Assembly: GCA_019307805.1 (NCBI GenBank)
Contig: JAFDIX010000240.1
Coordinates: 1-5,468, forward strand
Direction of reading: 5' to 3'
Length of the DNA: 5,468 nt
Origin: Deltaproteobacteria bacterium
Lineage (GTDB): Bacteria > Desulfobacterota > DSM-4660 > Desulfatiglandales > HGW-15
The notes beneath the pieces are model-generated. The model was not told the DNA's origin and did not search any database. It was given only the letters and a program-made list of their open reading frames with translations. Each line of letters begins with the position of its first letter. Position 1 is the stretch's first letter. Both the position numbers and the translations under genes were made by a program. Shown here one piece after another: positions 5,045 through 5,468 of the stretch.

Positions 5045-5468
5045 TTGGACCAGCTTCTGCAGCACCTTCTCAACGCCCTCATTCTCGGTGGGACCTATGC
5101 GCTCCTGGGAATCGGTCTCACCATGATCTTCGGCATCATGAACGTGGTGAACTTTACCCACGGCGAGCTCTACTCGTTCGGCGCCTATATGCTATTCTTT
5201 TTTGTGATGTCCCTTCACGTGAATTTTTTCCTGGCGCTGGTGGTGGCGGTGCTGCTGGGCGTCCTTCTGGGTGGTATCATCGAGTTGATTCTGCTGCGGC
5301 CGCTCCGGGGCGCCAATATCGATACCACCATGCTCGTCATGATCGGGGCGTGGATTGCCATGCAGAATACCGAGCAGCTGGTCTGGAGCGGAATCTCCAA
5401 GTCCATCAACCATCCCTTTCCGGCCGACCCTCTGGTCCTGGGCCCCGTCTCGGTCTCAGGGTTGCGCG
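5045..5468 (+). CDS. livH: Branched-chain-type ABC transporter permease (LivH family), N-terminal part, cut by the window edge
   Basis: The frame is open from TTG at 5045 through the right edge, giving 141 residues of a protein that is usually about 290. It is one of the two inner-membrane permeases of LIV-type importers. The N-terminus (M)DQLLQHLLNALILGGTYALLG matches the standard LivH opening. The signature IFGIMNVVNFTHGELYSFGAYM (28-49) is the conserved 'N..HG......GAY' motif. Hydrophobic segments fall roughly at 8-28, 43-56, 60-85 and 94-110, with the characteristic LRPLRG (84-89) after the third. The gene follows the binding-protein gene by 115 bp with a hairpin in the gap, so the two are probably co-transcribed. 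The second permease (LivM) and the ATPases (LivG, LivF) are expected beyond the window. The TTG start and the hairpin suggest lower expression than the binding protein. Confidence 0.93.
   Translation, partial: MDQLLQHLLNALILGGTYALLGIGLTMIFGIMNVVNFTHGELYSFGAYMLFFFVMSLHVNFFLALVVAVLLGVLLGGIIELILLRPLRGANIDTTMLVMIGAWIAMQNTEQLVWSGISKSINHPFPADPLVLGPVSVSGLR

Noticed and set aside
4537..5161. Minus-strand open frames opposite the binding protein and permease.
   Set aside because: They oppose genes with clear family motifs, and their translations show no domain features.

Overview
The window reads as chromosomal DNA from an anaerobic bacterium. My best guess is a Desulfobacterota (deltaproteobacterial) lineage, although a Firmicutes-like catabolic module is equally visible in the gene content. 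This guess rests on gene content and style only: moderately GC-rich genes, tight ATGA overlaps, GTG and TTG starts, and a catabolic carbamate kinase beside a molybdenum hydroxylase. No rRNA, tRNA, insertion sequence, CRISPR array or phage gene is visible.

The layout is two divergent transcription units around one AT-rich control region of about 360 bp. On the minus strand, reading leftward from 3410, are four genes. The first two are the two halves of a xanthine dehydrogenase-family molybdopterin catalytic subunit, encoded as separate proteins of 430 and 330 residues. They are followed by a carbamate kinase and then by the first 49 codons of an amidohydrolase that runs off the left edge. The first three genes are joined by 4-bp ATGA overlaps and the fourth follows after a 17-bp gap, so this is very probably one operon. 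On the plus strand, reading rightward from 3772, are a branched-chain-amino-acid-type (LivK-like) ABC substrate-binding protein and the start of a LivH-type permease that runs off the right edge. A strong GC hairpin lies between these two.

The likely joint function is uptake and fermentation of an N-heterocycle or ureido compound. The ABC system would import the substrate, the molybdenum enzyme would hydroxylate a ring carbon, and the amidohydrolase would deaminate or open a ring. Carbamate kinase would then make ATP from carbamoyl phosphate. The substrate cannot be read from the sequence; purine-type compounds fit best, and nicotinate-type compounds are possible. The 430 + 330 split closely resembles the large/medium molybdopterin subunit split of Eubacterium barkeri nicotinate dehydrogenase (NdhL/NdhM). 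The FAD and [2Fe-2S] subunits that such an enzyme needs are not in the window and are expected past the left edge or elsewhere.

The control region holds a near-consensus sigma-70 promoter for the transporter, weaker candidate promoters for the catabolic operon, and several inverted repeats that could be operators. One of these overlaps a candidate -35 element of the catabolic promoter.
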